Assembly: GCA_964488355.1 (NCBI GenBank)
Contig: CAZAUJ010000001.1
Coordinates: 186,001 to 250,000, forward strand
Source: Thermoanaerobaculum sp964488355
GTDB taxonomy: Bacteria; Acidobacteriota; Thermoanaerobaculia; Thermoanaerobaculales; Thermoanaerobaculaceae
DNA: 64,000 nucleotides
Reading direction: 5' to 3'
Below, piece after piece: positions 15,966 through 24,844 of this stretch. Numbering within the stretch: the stretch's first letter is position 1; each line of letters starts with the position of its first letter. Under the pieces are notes generated by a model. The model saw only the letters and a program-made list of their open reading frames with translations, was not told where the DNA came from and did no database searches. The position numbers and the translations under genes were made by a program.

Positions 15966-18698
15966 TCAGAAGGGGTTGCCAAAGGCCAGGTACAGCTCGC
16001 CCTTGGACTCTCCGGGCTCCCGATCCAGTTTCCAACCGTACTCCAGGCGCAACGGGCCGACGGGGGTTTCAAAGCGCAAGCCCAGGCCAGCCCCCCAGCG
16101 GAGGTCAGCCTCCCTCACCTTGGCCAGCGAGGCCCAGGTGTTGCCGCTGTCAACGAAAATGGTTCCGCCAAGGGACCCGGCAATCGGCACCCGCCACTCG
16201 GCGCTGACCAAAAGCAGGGCGGCTCCTCCCACGGGGCGCAACTCATCAACCGTACAGCTGGGCTTCCCCTCGGGACAGAGCAGCGTTTGTCCCGGCACCC
16301 CCAACCGGTCCGTGGGAAAGGCCCGGTGCGACACGCGCCCACCGGCGAAAAAGCGTGCGGCAATGGGAACGCGCAAGTTGTCGGGTGTCTGCCTGCTTCC
16401 CTGAAAAGGCCTGATCACGCCGCCGCGCACGCCCAAGGCCACCACCGAGGAACCCACGGGCTTACGCCAGGCCAGCGATCCCTGAAACTTGGCAAACGAG
16501 GCGTCCGCCAAGAACAACGGGAAGGCCCGCTGCAGCTGCAGCGAGGCGTAAAGCCCTCGGGAAGGAGAAAAGAGGTCGTCGCGCGTATCCCATTCCAACA
16601 CAGGGGTGAGCGAGGCCACCCGCAAATGCTGCCGGCTGCGCTCCAAGCTGGAGAGCACCTCCTCGGGCGCCTCGGGAGCAATGATTTGGTAGTCGTAGCG
16701 CACGAGCCAACGCTTAGGCCTTTGCCAGTGATCGCCCAGCTCCACCCACATGCCACGCCGAAGCAGAGAGTAGGTGGGGAACGTCTCCTCCGTGCGATAA
16801 ATGGCCACCCACGTGGGCAAGCCCAAAAAGCCCAAACGGGCGGGCTCGCGGTAGTTCACTTGCAGGCGGCGTTGGCGTGACGAGAAGCGCCCCTCAAAAG
16901 AAAGGGTGCGGGCCTTGCCCCAAAGGTTCAGCTCCGTCCAGCTAGCGGAAAGGCGCAGCTTCTCCTCCGTGTCCCAACCCAAGCCGCCGCTCACCGAGCG
17001 CGAGGGACCTTCCTGCACCTGGAGCAGCACCCCTCTCTGGCTGCCTGCCTCTTGCCCCGGAACCGGCCCCAAGCTCACCCGCGAAAAAATTCCCAAGGCC
17101 AACAAGCGGCGTTGAGCAGCGAGCAGCGCATCGGGGGCGTAAAGGTCCCCCGCGTTCACCCCGGCTACCAGATTCACCACCTCCGGCTTGGTGCTGGCCA
17201 AGCCGGCAATCACCACCTGTTTCACCGTTGTTCGTAAGCCAGGAGCCACCCGCACCACCGGCTGACACCGCCACTCCCGGCACTGCCCCTGCACCTCCAC
17301 CTGAGCATCGGGAAAACCGGCGTTGGCCAGCGTTTCCAGCAGGAGTCGTCTCGTTTCCTCCTCCGCCCACAGGCTCCAGGGCTTGCCCGCCGCCAGCGGC
17401 AGCGGCGGCAAGGGCACGTCGGACGGCCAACCTTGAAGCTCCAACCCTTCCACCGTCCAGCGCTCCCCCAGGACCACAGGAAACTCAACCACCCAACCCT
17501 GACCCTCCCGCACCAGCCGCGCGGGAGCCACCTGCGCCTGCGGGTAACCCTCCGCCTTGAGCGTGGCTTCCACTGCCTCGCGGTCTGCGGCCAGGCTTGC
17601 GTCATCCACCGTTTGCCCCGCAAGTCTGCCCAACGTCCCAGCCCTCACCGCCACCCGCCGGCGGGCCAGCTCGGTGAGGGTCTTCTCCTGTAGGCCAGGG
17701 AAGCGCACACCCACGATGGGCAGCTTGGGACCCCGCGCCACCCTCACCACCAGGGTGGGCGGTTCCGCCTCCCTCGCCTGCAGTTGCACATCCACCACGG
17801 GTTGCAGGTGGCCTTGCCGTTGCAGGGCCTCCCGCAGGCGAGTGGCAAGCCACCCCTCGGCTCCGGCGAAGAAGCCGTCCTCCCCTGAGAGGAACGGGAA
17901 GCTTTCTCTCAACCGGCTCCAGCTCACCGGGTCACCTTCCGTGCGCAGGCGGAAGCGAGGCCCGGCTTTCACCACAAAGCGCGCCTTGGTGCCGCAGGGA
18001 AGGTGGGAAAGCTGCGGCCCCTCCACCTCCGCTTGCCAGTACCCTTGCCGGCGGAGGCGGGCCAACAACCGCCGCCGCATTCCCTCCACCGCTCCGGCTG
18101 TGAGCCGCCGATTGGGCCTTACCTCGCATGCCTGCCACAGCTCCTGCTGCTGGCCGGGGAAGCCGTCCGCTTCCAGCTGGCAGAGCACCTGCGGCGGTCC
18201 CAACCAGCCCCTCAGGAGCACGTCTACCGTGCCCTGCTGCACATGAAACTCCAGCTCTGGCTCCAGACGGGCTTGGGGAAAGCCATCGGCACGCAGCTTT
18301 CCTTGGACACCCACCAGGGCCTGCTCGAAGGGGGCCAAGCGCAGGGGCAATCCAGGCTTTAGGCCCAGCTCCTGAGCAACCAAGGCGCGTTGCCGACCTG
18401 GCAGGCCCTGCAAGCGCACGGTACCCACCCGCGTAGCCACCTGCGCATGGAGGAAAAGGGCAAACCCATCGCCTCGCGGCTCCACGTCCACGCGCACGTC
18501 CTCCACCTCGCCGCTCGCCACCAGAGCTTGGACACCTCTGCGGATGGCTTCTCGATCCAGCTTATCACCTACCTGCACACCGAAGACCTGCCGCAGGCGC
18601 TGCGGCTCGTAAGCTCCAGGGGCGGTAAGTTCCACCGCCACCACCTGGCCCTGGCCCCAGGGAAGGGCGGCCAAAAACATCAGTAACGCCGCCGCCAC
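15966..18698 (-). CDS. BamA/TamA-family outer-membrane protein (POTRA repeats plus Omp85 barrel)
   Basis: About 910 aa. Several POTRA-like repeats fill residues 20-550 (recurring VRLQGLPG, VEGLELQGWP and VVIAGLAST units with a strand-helix-helix-strand pattern); the last 350 residues form an Omp85 beta-barrel ending in ELYLAFGNPF, with the terminal phenylalanine expected of an outer-membrane substrate. I chose the GTG at 18698 because GGAGG precedes it and it gives a better signal peptide (MAAALLMFLAALPWGQGQ); the ATG at 18680 is the alternative. It overlaps the tamB stop. With TamB directly upstream it probably acts as a TamA-like partner in outer-membrane protein insertion or lipid transport. 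The family's RGF-type motif was not confirmed. Confidence 0.85.
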   Translation of the reverse strand: MAAALLMFLAALPWGQGQVVAVELTAPGAYEPQRLRQVFGVQVGDKLDREAIRRGVQALVASGEVEDVRVDVEPRGDGFALFLHAQVATRVGTVRLQGLPGRQRALVAQELGLKPGLPLRLAPFEQALVGVQGKLRADGFPQARLEPELEFHVQQGTVDVLLRGWLGPPQVLCQLEADGFPGQQQELWQACEVRPNRRLTAGAVEGMRRRLLARLRRQGYWQAEVEGPQLSHLPCGTKARFVVKAGPRFRLRTEGDPVSWSRLRESFPFLSGEDGFFAGAEGWLATRLREALQRQGHLQPVVDVQLQAREAEPPTLVVRVARGPKLPIVGVRFPGLQEKTLTELARRRVAVRAGTLGRLAGQTVDDASLAADREAVEATLKAEGYPQAQVAPARLVREGQGWVVEFPVVLGERWTVEGLELQGWPSDVPLPPLPLAAGKPWSLWAEEETRRLLLETLANAGFPDAQVEVQGQCREWRCQPVVRVAPGLRTTVKQVVIAGLASTKPEVVNLVAGVNAGDLYAPDALLAAQRRLLALGIFSRVSLGPVPGQEAGSQRGVLLQVQEGPSRSVSGGLGWDTEEKLRLSASWTELNLWGKARTLSFEGRFSSRQRRLQVNYREPARLGFLGLPTWVAIYRTEETFPTYSLLRRGMWVELGDHWQRPKRWLVRYDYQIIAPEAPEEVLSSLERSRQHLRVASLTPVLEWDTRDDLFSPSRGLYASLQLQRAFPLFLADASFAKFQGSLAWRKPVGSSVVALGVRGGVIRPFQGSRQTPDNLRVPIAARFFAGGRVSHRAFPTDRLGVPGQTLLCPEGKPSCTVDELRPVGGAALLLVSAEWRVPIAGSLGGTIFVDSGNTWASLAKVREADLRWGAGLGLRFETPVGPLRLEYGWKLDREPGESKGELYLAFGNPF

Positions 18699-21600
18699 CG
18701 CACCTCCAGGGAATAGGAGCCGTCGCTGTCGCGCGTGGCCTCCACGAATACGTCTTTGCCTACGCGCCAACGGCTGACGAGCACCTCTTCGCGGTTCGAC
18801 GAGAGGTTGGTGGAAACGGTCACCGACCAATCGGGCGAAAGCTGCTTTACCATCGTGACCCGGGCCGTGGGCGTGCCGGTTTCAGCCGTCAGCACAGGGT
18901 CAATGCGCAGCTGGTCCAGCGCCAGCAGGTTGCGCGTGCGCTGGCTGACGGCACCGGCCAACTGCTCGGCAAGAAAGGAGGAAGCCATGGTCGAGGCGGA
19001 GGCGGTTGCCCCCACTGAAGCTGGGCTGACCCCCAAGGCAATGAGGGCCAAAATGTCCGCCTCCGGCAGGGGGGGATCGGAGCTCAGGCTGGGCACGAGC
19101 CGGTCCAGCGTGCCGGAAAGGCCAAGGCTGACAGCGAAGTTTTGCACCAAGCCGCGTGCCTGCACATCCAGAATGGGCCGAAGGCCGTTGGGATCGGTAA
19201 AGGTCACCGAGGCCCGCTCCAGCTCGTAGGTGACTCCGGAAAGCTCCAACTCGCCACCGGGCAAGGCCTCCAGCCGCCCCAACACACCCGGCTGACCTGA
19301 GTGGCCCAAAAGGCGCAGCTCCCCTTGGGCCGCCAGCCGAGCCATGGGGGTGCGCACCTCCAGGGTCCCAGGCACGTGGATGTGCACGTCGAAGGCAACG
19401 AGGCCCTTGCCTGTCGGTACTAGCCGCTCGGGGCTCGTGAGCTCCTCCAGCACCAGCCTTTGCAGGTTCACATCCCGCTGGTAGAAGGACCGCCTGAGCG
19501 TCACCTCACCTGCCAGCTGGAGGGCGTTGAGATCACCGCTCAAACGCACTTGCCCATCCAAGCTGGGCTCGAAGCCGACGGCCAGCGGCCAGCGGCTCGC
19601 CGACAAGCGCAAGTCCAAGTCCAGCTCCACCCTCGGCCAAAAACGGATTTGTCCGCTGCACAACCCCGAACCACCGTAAAAGGCAAAGCGCACATCGCGC
19701 ATGGTGAGCACTTCGCCCACCAACTGCACCACCCCTTCGATGGCTGTCAGCGGCGAGGGGAGGCCCGGAACCTGTAAAGCCCCCTCCGCCACACGCAGCT
19801 CCCCCTCCACGCGCGGCGCCCGTTCTGAGCCGGAAAGCTCGGCCAAAACCTCCACCCTGCCCCGTGGCGCCGCCTCCCGCCAGACCAAACGCAGAAGCGA
19901 CCCGGGAACCACGCCCGACACGATGCCGTGAACTTCCCCATCCCGGCGCCGGCTGGCTTGCAGCTGCAGCTGAGCACTGTCCCCCTCCATATCCAAACCT
20001 ACCAGCTCCACCTCGCTGCCGCGCAAGCGCAAACGGGCTGGGGCCCGCAGCCGCAATTCTTGCCCTTCGGCCCGCAGCACCGCTTCGGTCACCTCGCCGA
20101 CTAGCTGCGGCTCACCTCGGGAGGGGACGGCCACCTGCAACGCAGCCGAAACCGACCCATCAACCCCTGCATCTTGCCCGAGCACATCCCGCAGCAGCTG
20201 GGCAATGCTCTCGATGGTTAGCTGAGCCTGCCCGGAAATAGCGCTTTGCCCTTGTCCTAGCTCAGCGGAAAGCCGCCAATGCCCCTGCCTGGCCAGTTGG
20301 GCGCGCAGCCCGCCGTGGTCAAGAAGGATGGTTCCCCTGGCCCCCTGGGCAGTTTGCAACGTCAACCGGCCGGCGGGCGCCTCCCAGGGGAACTGGCCGT
20401 CCAGCTGGGCTTCCAAATTCCCTCCGAGGAGTTGGGCAAGGGGCGGCGAAAGGGGTTCCAATCCCAAGCCCCGCAGGCGCGCGTGCACCTCCGCGTAGCG
20501 ATGAGGAAAATCAACCGTCAGCTCGCCAGCCAGGCTGCCCAGCTGCAGATCCCGAATGCGCAAAATGCCCTCTGCCGCTTCCAGGCTGCCTTCGCCGTCA
20601 CCTAAACTTAAGCCCACCACCTGCACGTGCGATAGGCTCATCTTCGCCGCCAGCAGCGGCTCGTCCATGCTGCCGCTGAGGTGGCCCTGCACAGCCGCCG
20701 TTCCTTGCAGGGGAAAGCGCAGCCCTGCCCAGGAGGCCATGCGCGCCAGGGGAAGGGCTCGGCTGGCGAAACGCAGCTCCACCTGGGGAGAAGCCCCACC
20801 AAGGCGCAGCTGGGCGGAAAAATCCGCCTGCCCTTTCCCCAGGACCAACCTGCCCCCGGCGACCTGAAACACTCCCCGGGCAAAACTGATCTCGCCCTCC
20901 AGGCCGTCGGCTTCCACCGGGCCGAAACAGACCGGCGAAAGCGCTACCGTGCCCGTGAGCACCGGATCGTGGAAGGAGCCAGCCAGCTGGAGGTCGAAAA
21001 CCGCCGCACCTGAAAGCTCCGGTGGCAAGACCGGGGTACCGATCCACCCGGCCAAAAGCTTGGCCACCGCCTCCACCGCCACCCCCTCGCTGGCCAGCGC
21101 CCACTGGGGCCGCCAGGTGCCCAAGCTCAAGCGGCCTTGCCAGTCCACAGAGCCGCCAGCAAGCTGCAAAGAACGACCCTGGAAGCGAAGGGCACCATCG
21201 CCTTGGAGAGCAATCACCACCTGGCCCTCCACCCCCAACCCCTCTCCGGCCGGTGTCAGGTGCACCACCGCCAAACCTTGTCCCTGGCCAATGGCTTGCC
21301 CCTCAAAGGCCAGCTCAGCGCTGACCCGCGCCTGACTGGCCAAACCAGCGGGTGGGATGCCCAGCAGGGCAAGGAACGTCTCCACCTCCAGCCCGTCGCC
21401 GCGAACGACAATCCTGTGTGCAAAGGTGGGGCCGAAATCGGCCAGGCGGTAGGACCCTTCCACCTGCCCGCCGGCAAACAGCCCTTCCTCCAGCGAGGCC
21501 TCGATCCCTTCAGGGGAAAGGTGGATTGACCCCGCAACCTTCTCTACCGGAAAGCCGACCACCTCCACGCGCTCGCTGAGCACGCGGGCATCCACCAACC

Positions 21601-22426
21601 AGCTCCCGTGGGCAACCCGCAGCTCACCCTCTGCCCTAACCGTCCCGGTAAGGCCTAAGCCCAGCGAAAAGAAACGATCCACCGTCGCGAGCTCGCCCAC
21701 CACGCGGCCCGAAAGCTCCAGCTCCAGCTGCTCTTGCCAGCGCACCTGGCCCGCCAGGTCCGCCTCCAAACCCTGGCCTGCCAGCGCCAGGCGTCGGATC
21801 TGGCACTCCCCAGGAAGCAAGCTGCCCCAAAAGGCCACTCTAGTTTCAACCGACTGCACGCCTTCTCCTGCCCACCGCAGGCTCCCCACCCGACCCCAAA
21901 GGGTGGCCATGCCCGCACGGGCGGCGCTCATCAGCTCCACGTTGCCCAGGTGCAGGGTCAAATCCGGCGCTAACGTCAGGCCATCTAAGCTGGCCTCCCG
22001 TACCTCCAACTGGCGCACGCTCACCGCAAAACCTCCCTGGCCGTGAGAGCCCTGGCCGCCCAACGCGAGCGCGCGGGAGCTCAGCTCCAAACCGCGGAGA
22101 TACACGTAGTTGAGTTGGAGATGGCGCCGGGACAGTTTGAGCGCTCCCAGGTTTACCTGGGCACGGGCCGCCTTCAACCAAGGGGAGGAGTCGGGGCCCA
22201 AGCGCACGTCCACCAGGGTCAGCTGCAGGGGGTACAAACGCAGCTGGGCGACACCCACCTGGCACGGCACGCCCAGCTTCCCCTCCAGCTGTCGCGACAG
22301 CCACTGGGCCAAGCGGCGCTGGTTGTCTGGCCGGGCCAACCACCAGGCAAGCCCTTGCCCGAAAAGCGTGGCCACTGCGGCGACGGCTAAGAACACCACC
22401 AGCCGACACTTCCACCTCTTCACCAC
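18680..22426 (-). CDS. tamB: TamB-family (AsmA-like/DUF490) envelope protein
   Basis: A 1248-aa protein with one N-terminal membrane anchor (about 9-28) and a long repetitive beta-rich body, as in TamB and other bridge-like lipid-transfer proteins. The C-terminal part has the family's DUF490 look: LGLSGTLDRLVPSLSSDPPL, ADILALIALGVSP, then KDVFVEATRDSDGSYSLEV and a basic end. TamB spans the periplasm and works with the Omp85 protein TamA, encoded next here. Start is one of two consecutive GTG codons (22426 or 22423), right after the nadK TAG, with GGGAGGGG upstream. Length is typical. Members of this family have been proposed to move phospholipid to the outer membrane; sequence alone cannot decide between that and autotransporter assembly. 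Confidence 0.85.
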   Translation of the reverse strand: MVKRWKCRLVVFLAVAAVATLFGQGLAWWLARPDNQRRLAQWLSRQLEGKLGVPCQVGVAQLRLYPLQLTLVDVRLGPDSSPWLKAARAQVNLGALKLSRRHLQLNYVYLRGLELSSRALALGGQGSHGQGGFAVSVRQLEVREASLDGLTLAPDLTLHLGNVELMSAARAGMATLWGRVGSLRWAGEGVQSVETRVAFWGSLLPGECQIRRLALAGQGLEADLAGQVRWQEQLELELSGRVVGELATVDRFFSLGLGLTGTVRAEGELRVAHGSWLVDARVLSERVEVVGFPVEKVAGSIHLSPEGIEASLEEGLFAGGQVEGSYRLADFGPTFAHRIVVRGDGLEVETFLALLGIPPAGLASQARVSAELAFEGQAIGQGQGLAVVHLTPAGEGLGVEGQVVIALQGDGALRFQGRSLQLAGGSVDWQGRLSLGTWRPQWALASEGVAVEAVAKLLAGWIGTPVLPPELSGAAVFDLQLAGSFHDPVLTGTVALSPVCFGPVEADGLEGEISFARGVFQVAGGRLVLGKGQADFSAQLRLGGASPQVELRFASRALPLARMASWAGLRFPLQGTAAVQGHLSGSMDEPLLAAKMSLSHVQVVGLSLGDGEGSLEAAEGILRIRDLQLGSLAGELTVDFPHRYAEVHARLRGLGLEPLSPPLAQLLGGNLEAQLDGQFPWEAPAGRLTLQTAQGARGTILLDHGGLRAQLARQGHWRLSAELGQGQSAISGQAQLTIESIAQLLRDVLGQDAGVDGSVSAALQVAVPSRGEPQLVGEVTEAVLRAEGQELRLRAPARLRLRGSEVELVGLDMEGDSAQLQLQASRRRDGEVHGIVSGVVPGSLLRLVWREAAPRGRVEVLAELSGSERAPRVEGELRVAEGALQVPGLPSPLTAIEGVVQLVGEVLTMRDVRFAFYGGSGLCSGQIRFWPRVELDLDLRLSASRWPLAVGFEPSLDGQVRLSGDLNALQLAGEVTLRRSFYQRDVNLQRLVLEELTSPERLVPTGKGLVAFDVHIHVPGTLEVRTPMARLAAQGELRLLGHSGQPGVLGRLEALPGGELELSGVTYELERASVTFTDPNGLRPILDVQARGLVQNFAVSLGLSGTLDRLVPSLSSDPPLPEADILALIALGVSPASVGATASASTMASSFLAEQLAGAVSQRTRNLLALDQLRIDPVLTAETGTPTARVTMVKQLSPDWSVTVSTNLSSNREEVLVSRWRVGKDVFVEATRDSDGSYSLEVRWRRRY

Positions 22427-23308
22427 CTACCCCTCCCGGTCGCCCCAGTGAAGCTTGTTGTGCAGAATGGCAAAAAAGCTCAAGCCCGGAGGCCGCACCA
22501 CCGTTAAGGGTTCCCCCTCGGGCAAGACGCGCACCACGTGCTGATGGTTCAAGGGATGGCCGTACTGCCCGTCCAGGGTGAGGAAGGCATCCTCGTCGCC
22601 TGGGTGAACCCGCACGGTGACGGCGGATGCCAGCGGCACCACCAGGGGTCGGTTGGAAAGGGTGTGCGGACAGATGGGGGTGATGATTAAGGCGGGCAAG
22701 GCCGGGTAAACGATGGGGCCGCCAGCAGAAAGGTTATACGCAGTGGAGCCGGTGGGCGTGGCCAGGATGAGGCCATCGGCCCGATAGTGCGAGAGGAGCT
22801 CACCGTCGATTTCCACGCGAATGGTCAAGATCCTAGCCAATGCCCCCTTGGAAATGACCACGTCGTTGAGCACCAAGAACTCCTCCCGGCCTGCCTCGTG
22901 ATCCAGCTGGCAGCGGAGCCGGGCGCGTTGCTCGCATTGAAACTGACCTGAAAGAAGCGCCTCCACCAGCGTCCCAAGCTGATCCACCGAGTGCTCGGTG
23001 AGGAAACCCAACGTGCCCATGTTCACGCCAGCCACCGGCGTGGAGGCGGGACAACCACGGGTCACCGAGAGAAACGTGCCGTCCCCGCCCAAAACCAGCA
23101 CCGCGTCCACCTCCCGACCCAGCTCGGCACGCGGTGGACCGGCCGGCACGTTCAAGGCCACGGCGCTTTGCTGGTCTACCACCACGTCCACCGCCCGTGC
23201 CAGAAGGCGCGTGCGGACCTCAAGTCCCAATGCCAGAGCTTCTGGGCTGGAGGTTTTGACCACCAGCCCCAGTTTTCTCACCGGCCTGGGAAGGTGCGGC
23301 GCAGTCAC
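22427..23308 (-). CDS. nadK: NAD kinase
   Basis: A 293-aa cytoplasmic enzyme that phosphorylates NAD to NADP. Diagnostic motifs are visible: VLVLGGDGTFLSV (about 69-81), NMGTLGFLTE, LNDVVISKG and ATPTGSTAYNLSAGGPIV. GTG at 23308 is used; no ribosome site precedes it, but TAGAAT lies 6 nt upstream, which suggests a leaderless mRNA. It heads the operon nadK-tamB-bamA-like-GWxTD-ribBA; its stop abuts the tamB start. The SelW-like selenoprotein gene ends 72 bp upstream on the same strand, so some transcripts may read through. Confidence 0.95.
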   Translation of the reverse strand: MTAPHLPRPVRKLGLVVKTSSPEALALGLEVRTRLLARAVDVVVDQQSAVALNVPAGPPRAELGREVDAVLVLGGDGTFLSVTRGCPASTPVAGVNMGTLGFLTEHSVDQLGTLVEALLSGQFQCEQRARLRCQLDHEAGREEFLVLNDVVISKGALARILTIRVEIDGELLSHYRADGLILATPTGSTAYNLSAGGPIVYPALPALIITPICPHTLSNRPLVVPLASAVTVRVHPGDEDAFLTLDGQYGHPLNHQHVVRVLPEGEPLTVVRPPGLSFFAILHNKLHWGDREG

Positions 23309-23314
23309 CAGACA

Positions 23315-23320
23315 ATTCTA
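23315..23320 (-). promoter_or_regulatory. -10 box placed for a leaderless transcript of nadK
   Basis: On the minus strand TAGAAT is followed by 6 nt and then the GTG of nadK. No Shine-Dalgarno and no good -35 box are visible. Confidence 0.45.
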
Positions 23321-23380
23321 ACTGGGGCACGCCCCCTAAGTTTCGCGCCCCTTACCTTTAGAGCTGGGCTGCGCGTGGTC

Positions 23381-23599
23381 TTAAACGCCCAACTGCTGAA
23401 GAATTTCCTCCGTTTCCGGAAACCGGCCCTCATGATGCTTGGAAAAGACCCGCCGACCATCCACCTCCACGTCGAACACCCCCCCAGAACCCTTGACCAG
23501 CTCCACCTCCGCACCCAAGCGCTCCTGTAGCTCAGCTGCCAACCTGGCAGCTCGTGGGTAGTAGTTTCAAACCACACAGTAGGTAATTCGCACCTTCAT
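23381..23599 (-). CDS. SelT/SelW/SelH-family (Rdx) selenoprotein with in-frame UGA
   Basis: Reading through one UGA gives a 72-aa protein beginning MKVRITYCVVU. The UGA (23567-23569) sits at residue 11 in the C-x-x-U redox motif of the Rdx family; it is followed by NYYPRAARLAAELQERLG and then VELVKGSGGVFDVEVDGRR with FSKHHEGRFPE, the thioredoxin-like strand pattern of bacterial SelW-like proteins. The family is thought to act in thiol redox reactions; partners are not known. GAGGGAG precedes the ATG, and the gene starts 18 bp after the MFS gene. Both sides of the UGA are conserved-looking, which argues against chance. A hairpin with a GU-containing loop follows the UGA (separate entry). No Sec machinery gene lies in the window. 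Confidence 0.88.
23534..23552 (-). promoter_or_regulatory. Bacterial-type SECIS hairpin inside the selenoprotein gene
   Basis: On the mRNA, AGCUGCC pairs with GGCAGCU across the loop AGGUU. It starts 14 nt after the UGA. The stem length, distance and exposed GGU in the loop resemble the E. coli fdhF SECIS apical stem that binds SelB. Confidence 0.7.
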
Positions 23600-23617
23600 A
23601 GTCTTCTCCCTCGGCCG

Positions 23618-24823
23618 CTAGTGTAGCTTGCTGCGGTAGAGAAACGCGAACCAAGCCGCGCCGGCCAAGCAGACGGCCCCGCCGAAAAAGAGGGCTGTCG
23701 TCGTGCCCAGCTTCTGCGCCAGAAAGCCTGCCCAAAGGCCACCTAGGGGAGTCCCCCCGGAAAAAACCCAAATGTAGAGGGAAATAAGGCGGGCCCGCAG
23801 CTCCGCCGGCGAGCGCGTCTGCACGGTTCCGTTGGTGGTGGCCAGCTGAGACGCTACCGCCCATCCGGCAACCACCAGGCTAAGGCACGCGGCCCAAAGG
23901 AAGCGCGTCCAGGCTAAGCTCATAAGGCTGAGGCCGAGAAGGCAAAGGGCAAGGAAGACCCGCCGTCCACTGCCCCGCTCGTCTCGCCTCGCCGCCACCC
24001 ACAGCGAGCCCACCATGGCCCCCAAGCCCGAGGCAGCCAGCAACAACCCGTAACCACGCGCATCAGCGCCCAGGCGGGTTTTGGCCAAGGCGGGCAAAAG
24101 GGTACTGTAGGCCAGGCCAAAGGTGGCCGTGAGAAACACCGCTACCAGCAGGCGGCGAATTCGGCGGTCATTCCAAGCAAAGCGCACACCTTCTATCAAC
24201 TGGGGCCACAGGGCGAATGGCGCCCGGGGAACGCTCGTTTGGCCCCTGACGGAAAGCACGGCGAAAAGAAAGGGAAAGAAACTGAGCGCGTTGATGAGAA
24301 AACACCACCCCTCGCCGTAGCGCGCCACCAGAACCCCGGCAATGGCCGGCCCTACCAAACGGCCGCCATTGAACACCGCCGAATTAAGGGAAATGGCGCT
24401 TTGCAGGTCGGCGACCGGCACCAGCTCCACCTGAAAGCTCTGCCGGGCGGGCATGTCTAGCGTGTCCACGAAACCCTGCACCAGCGCCAAAAGCAGCACA
24501 TGCGCCAACAGCACGTTCCCCGAAAGGGTGAGCCAGGCCAGCAGAGTAGCCTGGAGAATGCTTACCGATTGGGTCAAGGCCAAGAGCCGGCGGCGGGAAA
24601 CGTAGTCGGTCAGCACGCCGGCAAAAGGCAAGGCCACCAGCGTAGGCCCAAAACGCAGGGCCGTGAGCAGGCCCAGGGCTTGCGCGGAGTTGGTGAGTCG
24701 GTAAACCAGCCAACCCTGCGCCACCGTTTGCATCCAGCTGCCCAACACCGAGACAGCCCAGCCGGCCCAGTAACGGCGGAAGGCCGGGTAACGCAGGGCG
24801 CGAAACGCATGGGGCAAGGCCAT
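23618..24823 (-). CDS. MFS transporter (MFS_3 / EntS-like exporter family)
   Basis: A 401-aa inner-membrane protein with twelve predicted helices. It begins with FRALRYPAFRRYWAGWAVSV, the usual start of this subgroup, followed by GSWMQTVAQGWLVYRLT and the loop FAGVLTDYVSRRRLLALTQS, the family motif A between helices 2 and 3. Members export siderophores or drugs, or are uncharacterised; nothing here fixes the substrate. It follows rmuC after 21 bp and precedes the selenoprotein by 18 bp, so it is part of the plsC-rmuC-MFS-selenoprotein operon. The ribosome site is weak. Confidence 0.85.
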   Translation of the reverse strand: MALPHAFRALRYPAFRRYWAGWAVSVLGSWMQTVAQGWLVYRLTNSAQALGLLTALRFGPTLVALPFAGVLTDYVSRRRLLALTQSVSILQATLLAWLTLSGNVLLAHVLLLALVQGFVDTLDMPARQSFQVELVPVADLQSAISLNSAVFNGGRLVGPAIAGVLVARYGEGWCFLINALSFFPFLFAVLSVRGQTSVPRAPFALWPQLIEGVRFAWNDRRIRRLLVAVFLTATFGLAYSTLLPALAKTRLGADARGYGLLLAASGLGAMVGSLWVAARRDERGSGRRVFLALCLLGLSLMSLAWTRFLWAACLSLVVAGWAVASQLATTNGTVQTRSPAELRARLISLYIWVFSGGTPLGGLWAGFLAQKLGTTTALFFGGAVCLAGAAWFAFLYRSKLH

Positions 24824-24844
24824 GACCGCTGACGGGGAGCCTGC

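Noticed and set aside
23305..23577. A 90-aa minus-strand frame over the selenoprotein
   Set aside because: It is in a different frame, starts inside the gene and has Trp/Arg-rich composition. The UGA-containing frame explains the region better.
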